Position numbers and translations under genes: made by a program
From: Betaproteobacteria bacterium
GTDB taxonomy: Bacteria; Pseudomonadota; Gammaproteobacteria; Burkholderiales; Usitatibacteraceae
Assembly (NCBI GenBank): GCA_011391275.1
Contig: JAABQW010000320.1
Span: forward strand, 1-37,773
DNA: 37,773 nucleotides
Direction of reading: 5' to 3'
The notes under the pieces: generated by a model
What the model was told of the DNA's origin: nothing
The model's input: only the letters and a program-made list of their open reading frames with translations
The model's database searches: none
Part shown: piece by piece, positions 8,005-16,811 of the stretch
Layout of the letters: every line of letters starts with the position of its first letter
Numbering within the stretch: the first letter of the stretch is position 1

Positions 8005-8038
8005 ATGCTAGGGTCTCATTGTGACGCAGGCATGACGG
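8005..8038 (-). promoter_or_regulatory. Candidate Pho box and -10 upstream of phoU
   Basis: Read on the minus strand, CCGTCAT-GCCT-GCGTCAC (8038-8021) resembles the tandem CTGTCAT repeats of a Pho box with the canonical 4-base spacing. A -10-like TAGCAT (8010-8005) follows after 10 bases, as expected when the box replaces the -35. phoU starts 60 bases downstream. The second repeat is the weaker one. Confidence 0.4.
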
Positions 8039-8040
8039 CG

Positions 8041-8706
8041 CTAGCGAGGGCGGTCGATCCTGCGGACCCCCTGCGGGGTCCCGAGGAGCAGCACGTCGGC
8101 CGGGCGCCGGGCGAAGAGGCCGTTGGTCACGACGCCGGGCAGCTGGTTCAGGTCCGATTCCAGGGCCGCGGGGTCGAGGATCGCCAGCCCGTGCACGTCG
8201 AGGATCACGTTGCCGTTGTCGGTTGCCACGCCTTCGCGGAGCACCGGGCGGCCGCCGAGCTTCACGATCTCGCGGGCGACGAAGCTCCTCGCCATCGGGA
8301 TCACTTCCACCGGCAGCGGGAACCCGCCGAGCACCGGGACGAGCTTGGAGGCATCGGCGATGCACACGAACCTGCGGCTCGCCTGGGCCACGATCTTCTC
8401 GCGGGTGAGCGCTCCGCCGCCCCCCTTGGTCATGGCGAGGTGCTCGGTCACCTCGTCGGCGCCGTCGACATAGACGTCGCAGCCGTCGGTGGCGTTCAGG
8501 TCCATGACCTGGATTCCCGCCTGGCGCAGCAGGACAGCGCTCGCCTCCGAGCTGGAAACCGTGCCGGCGATGCGCGAGCGGCGCGACGCCAGCGCGGCGA
8601 TGAAGTGGTTCACCGTCGAGCCCGTGCCCACGCCCACCATCATGTCGTCCTCGACGAAGGCGAGGGCGGCCTCCGCGCAGAGCTTCTTGAGTGCGTCCTG
8701 GTCCAT
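8041..8706 (-). CDS. rpiA: Ribose-5-phosphate isomerase A
   Basis: This 221-residue enzyme interconverts ribose-5-phosphate and ribulose-5-phosphate in the pentose phosphate and Calvin cycles. Signatures are [13 protein letters not shown] near the N-terminus, [14 protein letters not shown] carrying the catalytic aspartates, and [14 protein letters not shown] with the catalytic glutamate. The chosen ATG gives [15 protein letters not shown], which aligns with the E. coli start (MTQDELKK). An in-frame ATG four codons upstream (8718) is possible. Neither start has a clear ribosome-binding site. The gene is divergent from ilvA, with only about 40 bases between starts. Confidence 0.94.
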   Translation of the reverse strand: MDQDALKKLCAEAALAFVEDDMMVGVGTGSTVNHFIAALASRRSRIAGTVSSSEASAVLLRQAGIQVMDLNATDGCDVYVDGADEVTEHLAMTKGGGGALTREKIVAQASRRFVCIADASKLVPVLGGFPLPVEVIPMARSFVAREIVKLGGRPVLREGVATDNGNVILDVHGLAILDPAALESDLNQLPGVVTNGLFARRPADVLLLGTPQGVRRIDRPR

Positions 8707-8716
8707 GGAGGCAATC

Positions 8717-8730
8717 ATATATTGGTATTC
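8717..8730. promoter_or_regulatory. AT-rich divergent promoter island, rpiA/ilvA
   Basis: The short divergent gap contains the only AT-rich stretch nearby, with TATATT at 8718-8723 as a possible -10 for ilvA (about 26 bases before its ATG). No good -35 is seen at proper spacing. Any promoter for rpiA must overlap it or lie inside ilvA. Confidence 0.25.
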
Positions 8731-8748
8731 TTGGGGTCTGGAAGAATC

Positions 8749-10260
8749 ATGAAGAACGACTACCTCCGCAGGATCCTCGCCGCCCGCGTCTATGACGTGG
8801 CCATCGAAAGCCCCCTCGAGCTCGCCCCCGCGATCTCGCGGCGAACGGGCAACCACGTGCTCCTGAAGCGGGAGGACAAGCAGCCGGTCTTCTCGTTCAA
8901 GCTGCGCGGCGCCTACAACAAGATGGCGCACCTGAAGCCCGCGCAACTCGCCCGCGGGGTGATCTGCGCCAGCGCCGGCAACCACGCGCAGGGCGTGGCC
9001 CTCGGCGCCCAGAAGCTTGGGACGACGGCCACCATCGTAATGCCGGTCACCACGCCGCGCATCAAGGTCTCGGCGGTGGCCGCCCGCGGCGCCAGGGTGG
9101 TCCTGCACGGCGATTCCTACCACGAGGCGGCGCAGCACGCGCTGGTGCTCGCGAAGAAGCGGGGCCTCACGTTCGTGCACCCCTACGACGATCCGCTCGT
9201 GATCGCCGGCCAGGGCACCATCGGCATGGAGATCCTGCGCCAGCACCAGCGGCCCATCGACGCCATCTTCGTGCCGGTGGGCGGCGGCGGGCTCATCGCC
9301 GGCATTGCCTCCTACGTGAAGCGGATTTCGCCGTCGACCCGGATCGTCGGGGTGGAGCCGTCTGACTCGAACGCCATGACGGCCTCCCTCAAGGCGGGCC
9401 GGCGCGTGACGCTGCCGCACGTCAACATCTTCGCCGACGGCGTGGCCGTCCGGCAGGTGGGGCGGGAGACCTTCAGGATCTGCCGGGAGCTCGTCGACGA
9501 AATGGTGCTCGTGGACACCGACGAGATCTGCGCGGCGATCAAGGACATCTACGAGGACACCCGGACCGTGGTGGAGCCCTCGGGCGCGCTGGCGCTGGCC
9601 GGCGCGAAGCGCTGGCTAGCGCGGCGCCGGCTCAAGGGCAGGACGGTGGTGGCGATCGCCTGCGGCGCCAACATGAACTTCGACCGGCTGCGCTTCGTCG
9701 CCGAGCGCGCCGAGCTGGGCGAGCACCGCGAAGCCGTGCTGGCCGTGACCATCCCGGAGAAGCCGGGCAGCTTCCGGGCCCTGTGCGAACTGCTGGGCCG
9801 GCGCAACGTCACCGAGTTCAACTACCGCACCGCCGACCCGGCGCAGGCGCACGTCTTCATCGGCGTGACGGTATCCGGCCGCGAGGAGACGGAAAGGCTC
9901 ATCGCGCAGCTCCAGCGGGCGGGCCTCGGGGCCGTGGACCTGTCGGACAACGAGATGGCGAAGCTGCACGTGCGCCACCTGGTGGGCGGGCACGCCCCGG
10001 ACCGGGCCGGCGAGATGGTCTACCGCTTCGAGTTCCCGGAGCGTCCCGGCGCGCTCATGAACTTCCTCAAGCGCATGGGCTCGGGGTGGAACATCTCCCT
10101 CTTCCACTACCGCAACCACGGCGCCGACGTCGGGCGGGTGCTGGTGGGCCTGCAGGTGCCGGACAAGGACCGCGCGGCGTTCCGGCGCTTCCTGAAGGAA
10201 CTGGGCTACGATTACGCGGACGAGAGCCGCAACCCCGCCTACAGGCTGTTCCTGAAGTAG
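8749..10260 (+). CDS. ilvA: Threonine ammonia-lyase, biosynthetic (IlvA)
   Basis: This 503-residue PLP enzyme deaminates threonine to 2-oxobutanoate, the first committed step of isoleucine synthesis. The catalytic domain (about 1-325) has the PLP lysine in [11 protein letters not shown] (Lys51), the substrate loop [13 protein letters not shown] and the phosphate-binding VGGGGLIAG. Two C-terminal ACT-like regulatory domains follow: [19 protein letters not shown], then [19 protein letters not shown]. These mark the long, isoleucine-inhibited biosynthetic form rather than the short catabolic one. The ATG at 8749 fits family length. It is convergent with the TonB-like gene, with seven bases between stops. 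Confidence 0.96.
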   Translation: MKNDYLRRILAARVYDVAIESPLELAPAISRRTGNHVLLKREDKQPVFSFKLRGAYNKMAHLKPAQLARGVICASAGNHAQGVALGAQKLGTTATIVMPVTTPRIKVSAVAARGARVVLHGDSYHEAAQHALVLAKKRGLTFVHPYDDPLVIAGQGTIGMEILRQHQRPIDAIFVPVGGGGLIAGIASYVKRISPSTRIVGVEPSDSNAMTASLKAGRRVTLPHVNIFADGVAVRQVGRETFRICRELVDEMVLVDTDEICAAIKDIYEDTRTVVEPSGALALAGAKRWLARRRLKGRTVVAIACGANMNFDRLRFVAERAELGEHREAVLAVTIPEKPGSFRALCELLGRRNVTEFNYRTADPAQAHVFIGVTVSGREETERLIAQLQRAGLGAVDLSDNEMAKLHVRHLVGGHAPDRAGEMVYRFEFPERPGALMNFLKRMGSGWNISLFHYRNHGADVGRVLVGLQVPDKDRAAFRRFLKELGYDYADESRNPAYRLFLK

Positions 10261-10267
10261 GGCCCGT

Positions 10268-10957
10268 TCATTCCTGCGGCAACGGCTGGTACGCGCGGTT
10301 GTCGCCCGTCTGGCCGCTGAGGCGCGTTCGCGGCGAGACCTCGACCTCGACCTTCATGAGGCTCTTCGCCGGCAGCCCGTCGCGCTCGGCCGGCGCGAAC
10401 CGCGAGTGCCTGAACTGCGCGACGATCTCCGCCTCGAACGGCTCCGGAAGCGTGGAATCCTCGGCCTTCACGCGGTCCACCAGGCCGTGCTCGTTGATCC
10501 ACAGCACGATGACAGCCTTGCCGCTTCCCGGCGCGTTCTTCAGGTTGCCCAGGTAGGGGTCGACGTCGCGCAGGATGCGCGCGCGGCGCGTCAGCTCGGC
10601 GGGCGGGTAATAGTGGACCGACAGGGGCGCCCCGAGGGTGGCAGCCGGCAGGGCGGCGAACTCGTCGGCGATCCGCGCCTCGTCGCCCCGGTTGCCCTTG
10701 CCCGTCCCGTGCGTTTCCACGACCGAGGCCGTCGAGGCGGGGGCCGGCGTCGTGGAGACGGCGGGCGCGGATACCGATGGCAATTGAAGCGCGCGGGGAC
10801 CCAGGTCGACCGTGAGCGGCGCAACGCTCCACGGGCCCGGGCGGCCGGTAGCCTCGGTCCTGCCCGGCCCGGTGCTCATCCGGCCGGCGGGAATGCCCAG
10901 GACCAGGATGTGGGCGAGCAGCGAAAACGCGAAGGCTTTGAGGAACGGACCTTGCAC
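10268..10957 (-). CDS. TonB C-terminal-domain-like protein at the end of the pilus operon
   Basis: This 229-residue protein has a short cytoplasmic start, one N-terminal membrane helix (about 7-23: KAFAFSLLAHILVLGIP), a Pro/Ala/Ser/Thr-rich periplasmic linker (about 25-95) and a C-terminal domain resembling TonB-C (about 120-215: AVIVLWINEHGLVDRVKAED, then FEAEIVAQFRHSRFAPAERD). That is the architecture of energy-transducing TonB proteins, although no ExbB/ExbD or TonB-dependent receptor is nearby. The start is a GTG with GGAGAG 5-6 bases upstream, next to the hairpin at 10966-10996. It lies 50 bases after pilY1 on the same strand. It may act as a periplasm-spanning link for pilus assembly rather than in transport; this is inference. 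Confidence 0.7.
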   Translation of the reverse strand: MQGPFLKAFAFSLLAHILVLGIPAGRMSTGPGRTEATGRPGPWSVAPLTVDLGPRALQLPSVSAPAVSTTPAPASTASVVETHGTGKGNRGDEARIADEFAALPAATLGAPLSVHYYPPAELTRRARILRDVDPYLGNLKNAPGSGKAVIVLWINEHGLVDRVKAEDSTLPEPFEAEIVAQFRHSRFAPAERDGLPAKSLMKVEVEVSPRTRLSGQTGDNRAYQPLPQE

Positions 10958-10965
10958 TCAACTCT

Positions 10966-10996
10966 CCGGGCGGCCGGTTTCGCGCCGGCCGCCCGG
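10966..10996 (-). repeat. 12-bp perfect hairpin abutting the ribosome-binding site
   Basis: CCGGGCGGCCGG and CCGGCCGCCCGG (loop of seven) form a very stable stem between the pilY1 stop and the next start. On the minus strand the stem's 3' foot runs into GGAG, the Shine-Dalgarno sequence of the TonB-like gene. No U-tract follows, so translational control or partial attenuation is more likely than clean termination. Confidence 0.6.
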
Positions 10997-11007
10997 GCGA
11001 CTGATGA

Positions 11008-14000
11008 TCAGTTGACCAGTTCCCGCCACATGATGCGCTGGCCGGAAAGACTGCCGCCGAGGCCGGACGTGTCGATGGGCAGCGTCGGCGGCTCGCCCTT
11101 CGGGAACCCGCCCGTTGCCGTGATCGCGTAGACCTTGGGCGTGCCGCCGGGCAGCTTCGCCACCGTGATGCCGACGATCGGCGCCACGTAGTCGTAGATC
11201 GGCGTCGTGCCCGCGACCGGCCCGCCGGTCTTGAAGTTGAGGAAGTAGAGCCGGCCGGAGCCGCCGGGCTGGCACTCGGTCGCCGACGGGATGGTGCTGG
11301 TGACGATCAGTGTCCCGAAGAAGAGCTGCGCGGCGACGCTCACGCGCTCCCCGGACTTCGCCAGGTCAACGAACCAGCCGTACTTCGTGCCCCAGTCCAC
11401 GGGGTTCGCGGTGATCGAGGTCCCGGAGATGGTCTGCTCGACCAGCTGCGGCTTGGTGACGGTGGCGGTGTTCTTCCCGTCGTCCCACACCGCATAGATG
11501 GCCTGGGTGTCGGTGGACTTCAGGTCTTCCTCGCCCAGGTAGCGGCCCGTGCCGAAGTACAGGATGGTCTTGCCGTCGACCTCGCCGATCTCGGGGGCCG
11601 AGGTGATCGGCTGCGTCGGGCCCGTCGTGATGACCTTGTGCACCGTGCCGTCGGGATCGAAGCGGTACATGTTGCCGAGCAGGTCGCCGCCGTAGGCCGC
11701 GAGCACGGTGTTGTCGGTCTCGAAGGTCGGGACGTAGAGGTTGATGCGCGCGAGGCCCGAGGGGTTGCCGACCGAGCCTTCGTTGGTTTCCCACTTGTAC
11801 GTCACCTTGCCCGTCCCCGCGTCGAGGGCCCAGAGGTAGCCCTTGCCATCCGCTCCGGGGTACGTGGCGCCTTCGGGCACGTTGTTGTAGCCCGAGGACA
11901 CGAGAACCACCCAGTTGCCGTTGTGCTTGGTGATCATGGGCGTGCCGTAGGAGTAGCCCACGTTGGACTCGTCGTCGGCCGTGTAGGTCCACAGGTACTT
12001 CGGCTTCAACGGGTCCGTGATGTCGAGCGCGTAGTAGCCGCGGCCGCCCTTGCCGAGCGAGCCGACCAGGATGGTCTTCCAGCCGCCGCCGGTGTTCACG
12101 TCGCTCACGGCGACGGGTCCGTCGAGGAAGAACCGGTGGTTGGTCGCGTAGTTCCGGTCGGCGAGGCGGTACATGTCCTTCATCACGATCGGCGGCACGT
12201 ACGCCCAGCGTTCCTGGCCGGTCTCGTCGAACGCGTGCAGCATGCCTTCGTTGGAGGCGACGTAGACGGTGCCGGGCCGTGTCTTCGTGCTGTCCTTGAA
12301 CGCGGAGTAGCCCGAGTCGCCGAACGTGTAGAAGGAGGTCTTCACGAACACCGGCTGGGAGTGGACGATGTCGCCGAGGATCTTCTCGCGGTCCCGGTAG
12401 AGGCGGCTGTAGACGCCGTAGCCGACGGGGCGGTCCTGGTTCTCGAGCCGGTTGTGGCCGCGCAGGTAGTTCACGAGGGACTCCCCGGTGCCCGCGAGCT
12501 TCTCGGGCGCGGTCCAGTCGATGTACTGGGTGAGCTTGGCCGGGTCGAAGAGCGCCTTCTCGGTCGCCGAGAGGGAAGCCCAGTTGAAGTCCTTCAGGCC
12601 GAGGGACGGGGAGGACGTGTAGATCTGGCGAGTGTCGTTGTCGCCGGTCACGCCGACCTTGGCATCGAGCAGGGGCGCGGCAAGCCAGAGGGGGGTGGTG
12701 GAGATGGCCCCCGAGGCGAGGTCGACGCTGTAGGCCGACAGCTCGCCGTCCCAGGTCACCGTCCGGTAGTTGGCGATGTAGATGAAGTTGTCGCCGCTGG
12801 TCGGCTGCAGGTTGCTGGTCGCGGCGGCCGCGCCGGAACCCGTCGTGCTCTCGATGCTCCCGAGCGCCGAGGTGATGCCCTGGACGAACGACTGGCTGTT
12901 CTTCGCGCTGAAGTACGTCCCGCGGCCGTTGACGGCGGCGTGCCACAGGTCGTCGATCTTGGCCGTGTCGGTCGTGGGGTTCGGCCAGTCCTTGGTGCCC
13001 TGCCGGATGTCGAAGTAGTCGCCCGAGGTGCTGGTCTTGTACCCGTCCTGGTAGGCGAGCGTGCCGTTGACCCCGAGGCCGATGGTGAACGTGGTCATGT
13101 GCTGGTGGGTCGCCATGTCGTCGACGCTGGTGTTGGTGCCGGCCGGCGGGACGTTGTCCAGGCAGACGGTGCAGGCGCCGGGCCGCAGGTCATTGTGGTA
13201 GTAGTAGTACGCCACGTCCGCGAGCGTGTTCGCGGCCTTCGAGCTGTCGAGGGAGGGGCGGGAAGCCGCGCCGTCCTGGTCGCCGACGAAGGTGGCGTTG
13301 TCCTCCCTGAGCGGCCCGTAAGTGGCGCTTTCGGCCTGCGTGTTCCAGAAGCCGTCCGTGGTAAGGATGGCGAAGTTGCGCTGGCACGAGTACTGGACGG
13401 GGTCCCAGCCGGCGACCTTGCCGGCGTACATTCGCCCCATTCGCGAGAGCGCGCCGCGAAGCGGCGTGTAGAGCGCCTGGCGCGAGTTGTAGAGGCGGTC
13501 GAACCAGTCGGCCCGGTGGGTCCCGCCGGTCGTGCCGGTGAACTTGTCGATCTGGAGGTCGTTGTTCGTCTTCGCCTGGTCGGACTCGCCCTCCTTGCTG
13601 GCGATGAAGAACAGGCCGATGCGGAACTTGTCCTGGGCCAGGGAGGCGAAGGCCTCGCCGGCGGCCGCCTTGGCCATGAACGCGCGCTTGCGGTAGTACG
13701 AATACCAGTTCGCGTAGTTGGTCTGCGCCGCGGCGCTGCCCTTGGTGACGCCGGGCGCCACGATGTCGGCGGCGTTGCCGACGACCGAGTAGTTGGCGTT
13801 CACCTCGCACGTCGTGTTCGCGGCGTTCGTCTTGTGCGTGGAGTAGTAGAAGTTCGTGAAGATCGTCGCGAACGCGCTCGCCGTGATGCCCTGCAGGGAG
13901 CCGCCGGACTGGGTCTTCTGGGTCGTGATGACCGGCGTCGTGGTGAGCCCCGCCTGGCTGGCCGGCGGCCGGATGGTGAGGGTGTCGCTGCCTGCGTCGT

Positions 14001-14658
14001 AGGTGGCCGTGAAGCCCGTCGCGATCTTGGCGTTGATCGAGGCCGCGACGGCGTTGCCGATCGTGTCGCGGTTGGTGGTGCCGGCCGCGGGCACCGGCGT
14101 GCTGTTGAGGAGCTCCATGGTGCTGCCGTCGAGGAGCGTGACCCTCACGGAGGTGACGCGGTGCGACCTCGAGAAGTTCGGGAGGACCGCGTCGGACTGC
14201 AGCGAGCCTGCGGAAGACAGCGCCGACAGGTCGGTCGCGGTGTTGGTGGTCGTGCCGTCGTACATCTTCAGCCCGACGGCGAAGTAGCCGTCGCTCAGCG
14301 CGTTCTTGAACAACGCGTCGGCGAAGCGCGAGCCGTCGGCCTTCTTCGGCGCCAGGTAGGTCACCGCCGGGTTGTAGGCGAGGGTGTTGTACCCGTGCCA
14401 CTTCCAGCAGTACTTGTCCTTGTTGGTCCCGTCGTTATCGGGCATGTTCTCGTCGTCCATCGACCCGGAATCGTCGTAGATGAACCCGATGTTGGGGAGG
14501 ATCTCCGCGGTGGTCGCGTTGGCGAGCGGCACGTCCGCGAGGTCCGCCGTCGCGGCAAGCGGCGCTGAAGGCGAGGAGGCGAGCAGCGCCGCCCCGAGCA
14601 GCAGCCCTGCGGCCGCTGCGGTCGTCGTCTGTTTCCTGACGCGGATGGGCGATTTCAT
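11008..14658 (-). CDS. pilY1: Type IV pilus tip/biogenesis protein PilY1
   Basis: This 1216-residue protein is exported through an N-terminal signal peptide (about 1-36: basic start, then AAAAGLLLGAALLASSPSAP). A VWA-like region has a metal-site DxSxS motif in YDDSGSMDD (Asp62-Ser66). The C-terminal third is the conserved PilY1 beta-propeller (VYVASNEGMLHAFDETGQE, LVGSLGKGGRGYYALDITD, LYFGTGRYLGEED). PilY1 caps or primes type IV pili together with minor pilins, and acts in adhesion and surface sensing. Length and architecture match the family. The gene follows pilX by 27 bases. I could not identify a convincing calcium-binding loop in the propeller by eye. Confidence 0.95.
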   Translation of the reverse strand: MKSPIRVRKQTTTAAAAGLLLGAALLASSPSAPLAATADLADVPLANATTAEILPNIGFIYDDSGSMDDENMPDNDGTNKDKYCWKWHGYNTLAYNPAVTYLAPKKADGSRFADALFKNALSDGYFAVGLKMYDGTTTNTATDLSALSSAGSLQSDAVLPNFSRSHRVTSVRVTLLDGSTMELLNSTPVPAAGTTNRDTIGNAVAASINAKIATGFTATYDAGSDTLTIRPPASQAGLTTTPVITTQKTQSGGSLQGITASAFATIFTNFYYSTHKTNAANTTCEVNANYSVVGNAADIVAPGVTKGSAAAQTNYANWYSYYRKRAFMAKAAAGEAFASLAQDKFRIGLFFIASKEGESDQAKTNNDLQIDKFTGTTGGTHRADWFDRLYNSRQALYTPLRGALSRMGRMYAGKVAGWDPVQYSCQRNFAILTTDGFWNTQAESATYGPLREDNATFVGDQDGAASRPSLDSSKAANTLADVAYYYYHNDLRPGACTVCLDNVPPAGTNTSVDDMATHQHMTTFTIGLGVNGTLAYQDGYKTSTSGDYFDIRQGTKDWPNPTTDTAKIDDLWHAAVNGRGTYFSAKNSQSFVQGITSALGSIESTTGSGAAAATSNLQPTSGDNFIYIANYRTVTWDGELSAYSVDLASGAISTTPLWLAAPLLDAKVGVTGDNDTRQIYTSSPSLGLKDFNWASLSATEKALFDPAKLTQYIDWTAPEKLAGTGESLVNYLRGHNRLENQDRPVGYGVYSRLYRDREKILGDIVHSQPVFVKTSFYTFGDSGYSAFKDSTKTRPGTVYVASNEGMLHAFDETGQERWAYVPPIVMKDMYRLADRNYATNHRFFLDGPVAVSDVNTGGGWKTILVGSLGKGGRGYYALDITDPLKPKYLWTYTADDESNVGYSYGTPMITKHNGNWVVLVSSGYNNVPEGATYPGADGKGYLWALDAGTGKVTYKWETNEGSVGNPSGLARINLYVPTFETDNTVLAAYGGDLLGNMYRFDPDGTVHKVITTGPTQPITSAPEIGEVDGKTILYFGTGRYLGEEDLKSTDTQAIYAVWDDGKNTATVTKPQLVEQTISGTSITANPVDWGTKYGWFVDLAKSGERVSVAAQLFFGTLIVTSTIPSATECQPGGSGRLYFLNFKTGGPVAGTTPIYDYVAPIVGITVAKLPGGTPKVYAITATGGFPKGEPPTLPIDTSGLGGSLSGQRIMWRELVN

Positions 14659-14685
14659 GACGTTTGCTCCGTGGATGGGCGACGT

Positions 14686-15315
14686 TCAGTTGAGGAGGAA
14701 GGCCTGGACGTAGCTGACGTTGTTCCGGGGGCCCGCGACGCGGACGGTGACGCGGAAGTAGCCGATGGTGGCCGCGCTCGCCCACGATCGCTCCTGGTAG
14801 GTTTCCATGGGGCGCGAGAGGCCCAGGCTGCTGCCGGCCATGGGGGTTTCCCGCGTGGCGCAGGTGCTCGAGTCCAGCGGGCCGACGTTCTGGCACAGGC
14901 GATGCACGACGAAGCAGACCGTGTTGCCGGCCGCGTCCGCGGCCAGGCAGCGGGGCTTGGTCGACCCGCTGCCGTCCCACTCCAGGTTGTCGGAGGTGGC
15001 CGTCGTGCGGTTGCCCGTGAGGTCGAGCGTGTCCTGGCTCGTCGCGTAATAGCCGTTGCCCGGGTTGTCGCTGCCGGAAGCGGATCCGTTCGTGCTGAGC
15101 CACGTGCGCGCGGCTTCCACGCCGGCGTCGCCGGCGATGGTGGCGCCCTGGCGGAAGGCGAGGTTGCCCGCGATCATGACCGCCGTGTCGACGGAGCGGA
15201 CGAGGGCGACGCCGGCAAGCGTCATCGCGGCCAGGACGATCAGGGTCACGATGAGGACCATGCCCGACTGGGCGGATCGCGCCGGACGGGGGCGGGAGAG
15301 AGGGTTGGGGCGCAT
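14686..15315 (-). CDS. pilX: Minor pilin PilX
   Basis: This 209-residue minor pilin has a prepilin-type N-terminus: basic leader, SAQSG then MVLIVTLIVLAAMTLAGVAL, with cleavage expected after the Gly. The residue at mature position +5 is Val rather than the usual Glu, a trait shared with GspK-like tip subunits. Downstream sequence carries several cysteines (for example TKPRCLAAD, VVHRLCQNV, DSSTCATRE) consistent with a disulphide-bonded periplasmic domain. The ATG at 15315 follows the pilW stop by 10 bases, with AAGGA upstream. Its position between pilW and pilY1 is the standard order. PilX cooperates with PilV, PilW, PilE and FimT/U in pilus initiation. Confidence 0.88.
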   Translation of the reverse strand: MRPNPLSRPRPARSAQSGMVLIVTLIVLAAMTLAGVALVRSVDTAVMIAGNLAFRQGATIAGDAGVEAARTWLSTNGSASGSDNPGNGYYATSQDTLDLTGNRTTATSDNLEWDGSGSTKPRCLAADAAGNTVCFVVHRLCQNVGPLDSSTCATRETPMAGSSLGLSRPMETYQERSWASAATIGYFRVTVRVAGPRNNVSYVQAFLLN

Positions 15316-15325
15316 GGCGCGGTCC

Positions 15326-16411
15326 TTACAGGTTGGCCCAGATGATGTTGCGCAGCGGCACGATGGACTCGAACACCTTGTAGCGGTAGCACTGCCAGTC
15401 GGCCGGGAAACCCGCCGTGTCGAACGTCGCCCAGCTCGACCAGCCGGCGACCATGGCGGGCGTCGTGGTGGCGCAGACGCCGGTCGTGTCGGGCTTCTCG
15501 AACTCGGCGCTGCGCGCCACGAGCGAGAGGCGCACGGCCTTGATGCGGCGGATGCTTGCGATCGCGAGGGGCGATGCCCAGGCACCGGTGGCATCCACCC
15601 ACGCGTTGACCTGCTGGCTGCCCGCGTCGGCGATGCCGTACTGGACCTGCATGCCGATGATGTGGGGGACGACCTCGTAGGTCTGCATCGCCCAGGCGGC
15701 GTCGGGCTGGGTGAGCCGCAGGGTCGTGCCCTGTATGTCGTAGGTGCGCTTGTAGAGCTTCGAGAAGCACTGCATGGAGGCGCCGGTGGAATAGGCGGGC
15801 CAGGCGTTGGCGTTCTGGTACGGGACTCCCGGGTTGTAGGTGGGCGTGCCGCCGGGGTTGTGCTGCAGCTTGAGCGCCGAAGGCTGCACCTGGGTGATCT
15901 CCATGAGGGTGCAGTTGCCTCCCTGGGAGACGATCGCCAGGTCGCCGATATCGCAGGCGTAGGTGCTGTTCACGTTCAGCTCCGACGAGGACTGCGGCAT
16001 CGTGCTGCGCAGGGACGTCAGGGCGAGCTTGAAGTTCGCGTTCGACGGGTTGTCGTAGTACTGGATGTTGACCGAGTCCTGGCCGGCCCCGCCGTCCGCG
16101 ATGGTCACGGACGCGAACAGGTCGTTCACCGGCCCGGTCGTCACGCCGTTGTCCAGGTAGGTGAACAGGGTGTTGCACCCGCCCACGAGCCCCTGCTCGA
16201 GGCCCCATCCGGCCATCTTCACGTCGCGGTCGATCATGTAGAAGGCGGTCGCCCCGTTGCTCTGGGCGTCGGCGGCACCGGTGGTGGTGCGCTTCTGCCG
16301 CTCGGAAACGGAGAACATCTGGAACACGACGATGGACGAGACGATGGCGATGAGCATGCCCACCATCAGTTCGACGAGGCTGAAGCCCTGTTCGCGGTTG
16401 TGTCCTTTCAT
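15326..16411 (-). CDS. pilW: Minor pilin PilW
   Basis: This 361-residue protein has a type III prepilin signal: MKGHNREQG, cleavage, then FSLVELMVGMLIAIVSSIVV with Glu at +5. The length and large C-terminal domain with scattered cysteines (VGGCNTLF, TYACDIGD, GGNCTLME, SMQCFSKL) fit PilW. It belongs to the minor pilin complex that primes type IV pilus assembly and carries PilY1. The ATG at 16411 has AAGG seven bases upstream. An upstream ATG (16426) overlapping the pilV stop as ATGA is also possible and would add five residues. Confidence 0.9.
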   Translation of the reverse strand: MKGHNREQGFSLVELMVGMLIAIVSSIVVFQMFSVSERQKRTTTGAADAQSNGATAFYMIDRDVKMAGWGLEQGLVGGCNTLFTYLDNGVTTGPVNDLFASVTIADGGAGQDSVNIQYYDNPSNANFKLALTSLRSTMPQSSSELNVNSTYACDIGDLAIVSQGGNCTLMEITQVQPSALKLQHNPGGTPTYNPGVPYQNANAWPAYSTGASMQCFSKLYKRTYDIQGTTLRLTQPDAAWAMQTYEVVPHIIGMQVQYGIADAGSQQVNAWVDATGAWASPLAIASIRRIKAVRLSLVARSAEFEKPDTTGVCATTTPAMVAGWSSWATFDTAGFPADWQCYRYKVFESIVPLRNIIWANL

Positions 16412-16422
16412 GGCGGGCCTTC

Positions 16423-16803
16423 TCATGGGGGGTTGGAGGTGATGCGCGCGATCGTCCGGTAGGAGTTCACCGTGGGATCGCCGGGCATCTGCCACGTGAC
16501 CGTGACGGTGACCTGGTCGCCGACCACCGCGGTGGTGCGCAGGCCGCTGGGGAGGCCGGGAACCGCCGTATCGTTCTCGACGAAGGTCGCGAGGTTGGAA
16601 CCGCTGACTCCCTGGTCGACCCACATCGACGCGATGCGCTGGCCGGCCACGAGGCTCGCGTCGATGCGCGTCTTCGACATCGTGGTGTTCTTCATCGAGA
16701 TCCCCTGCATCCCAGCGAGCGCCATGATGCCCAGGGAGAAGATGAGGATGGCGATCAGGCTTTCGAGCAGGATGGAGCCGGATTCGGACTGTTGTCTGTT
16801 CAT
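16423..16803 (-). CDS. pilV: Minor pilin PilV
   Basis: This 126-residue minor pilin begins MNRQQSESG, cleavage, then SILLESLIAILIFSLGIMAL, with Glu at +5. The rest is a short periplasmic domain ending in VTVTVTWQMPGDPTVNSYR, typical of PilV. It sits between the GspH/FimT-type gene and pilW, 8 bases after the former's stop. It is predicted to join the pilus-initiation complex at the inner membrane and pilus tip. Family assignment is based on signal motif, size and gene order. Confidence 0.88.
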   Translation of the reverse strand: MNRQQSESGSILLESLIAILIFSLGIMALAGMQGISMKNTTMSKTRIDASLVAGQRIASMWVDQGVSGSNLATFVENDTAVPGLPSGLRTTAVVGDQVTVTVTWQMPGDPTVNSYRTIARITSNPP

Positions 16804-16811
16804 GGCATCCC

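Noticed and set aside
11638-14568. A 976-codon open frame on the plus strand, antisense to pilY1
   Set aside because: Its product is dominated by Val, Arg, Gly, Ala, Glu and His with no domain; it is the mirror frame of a recognisable GC-rich gene.
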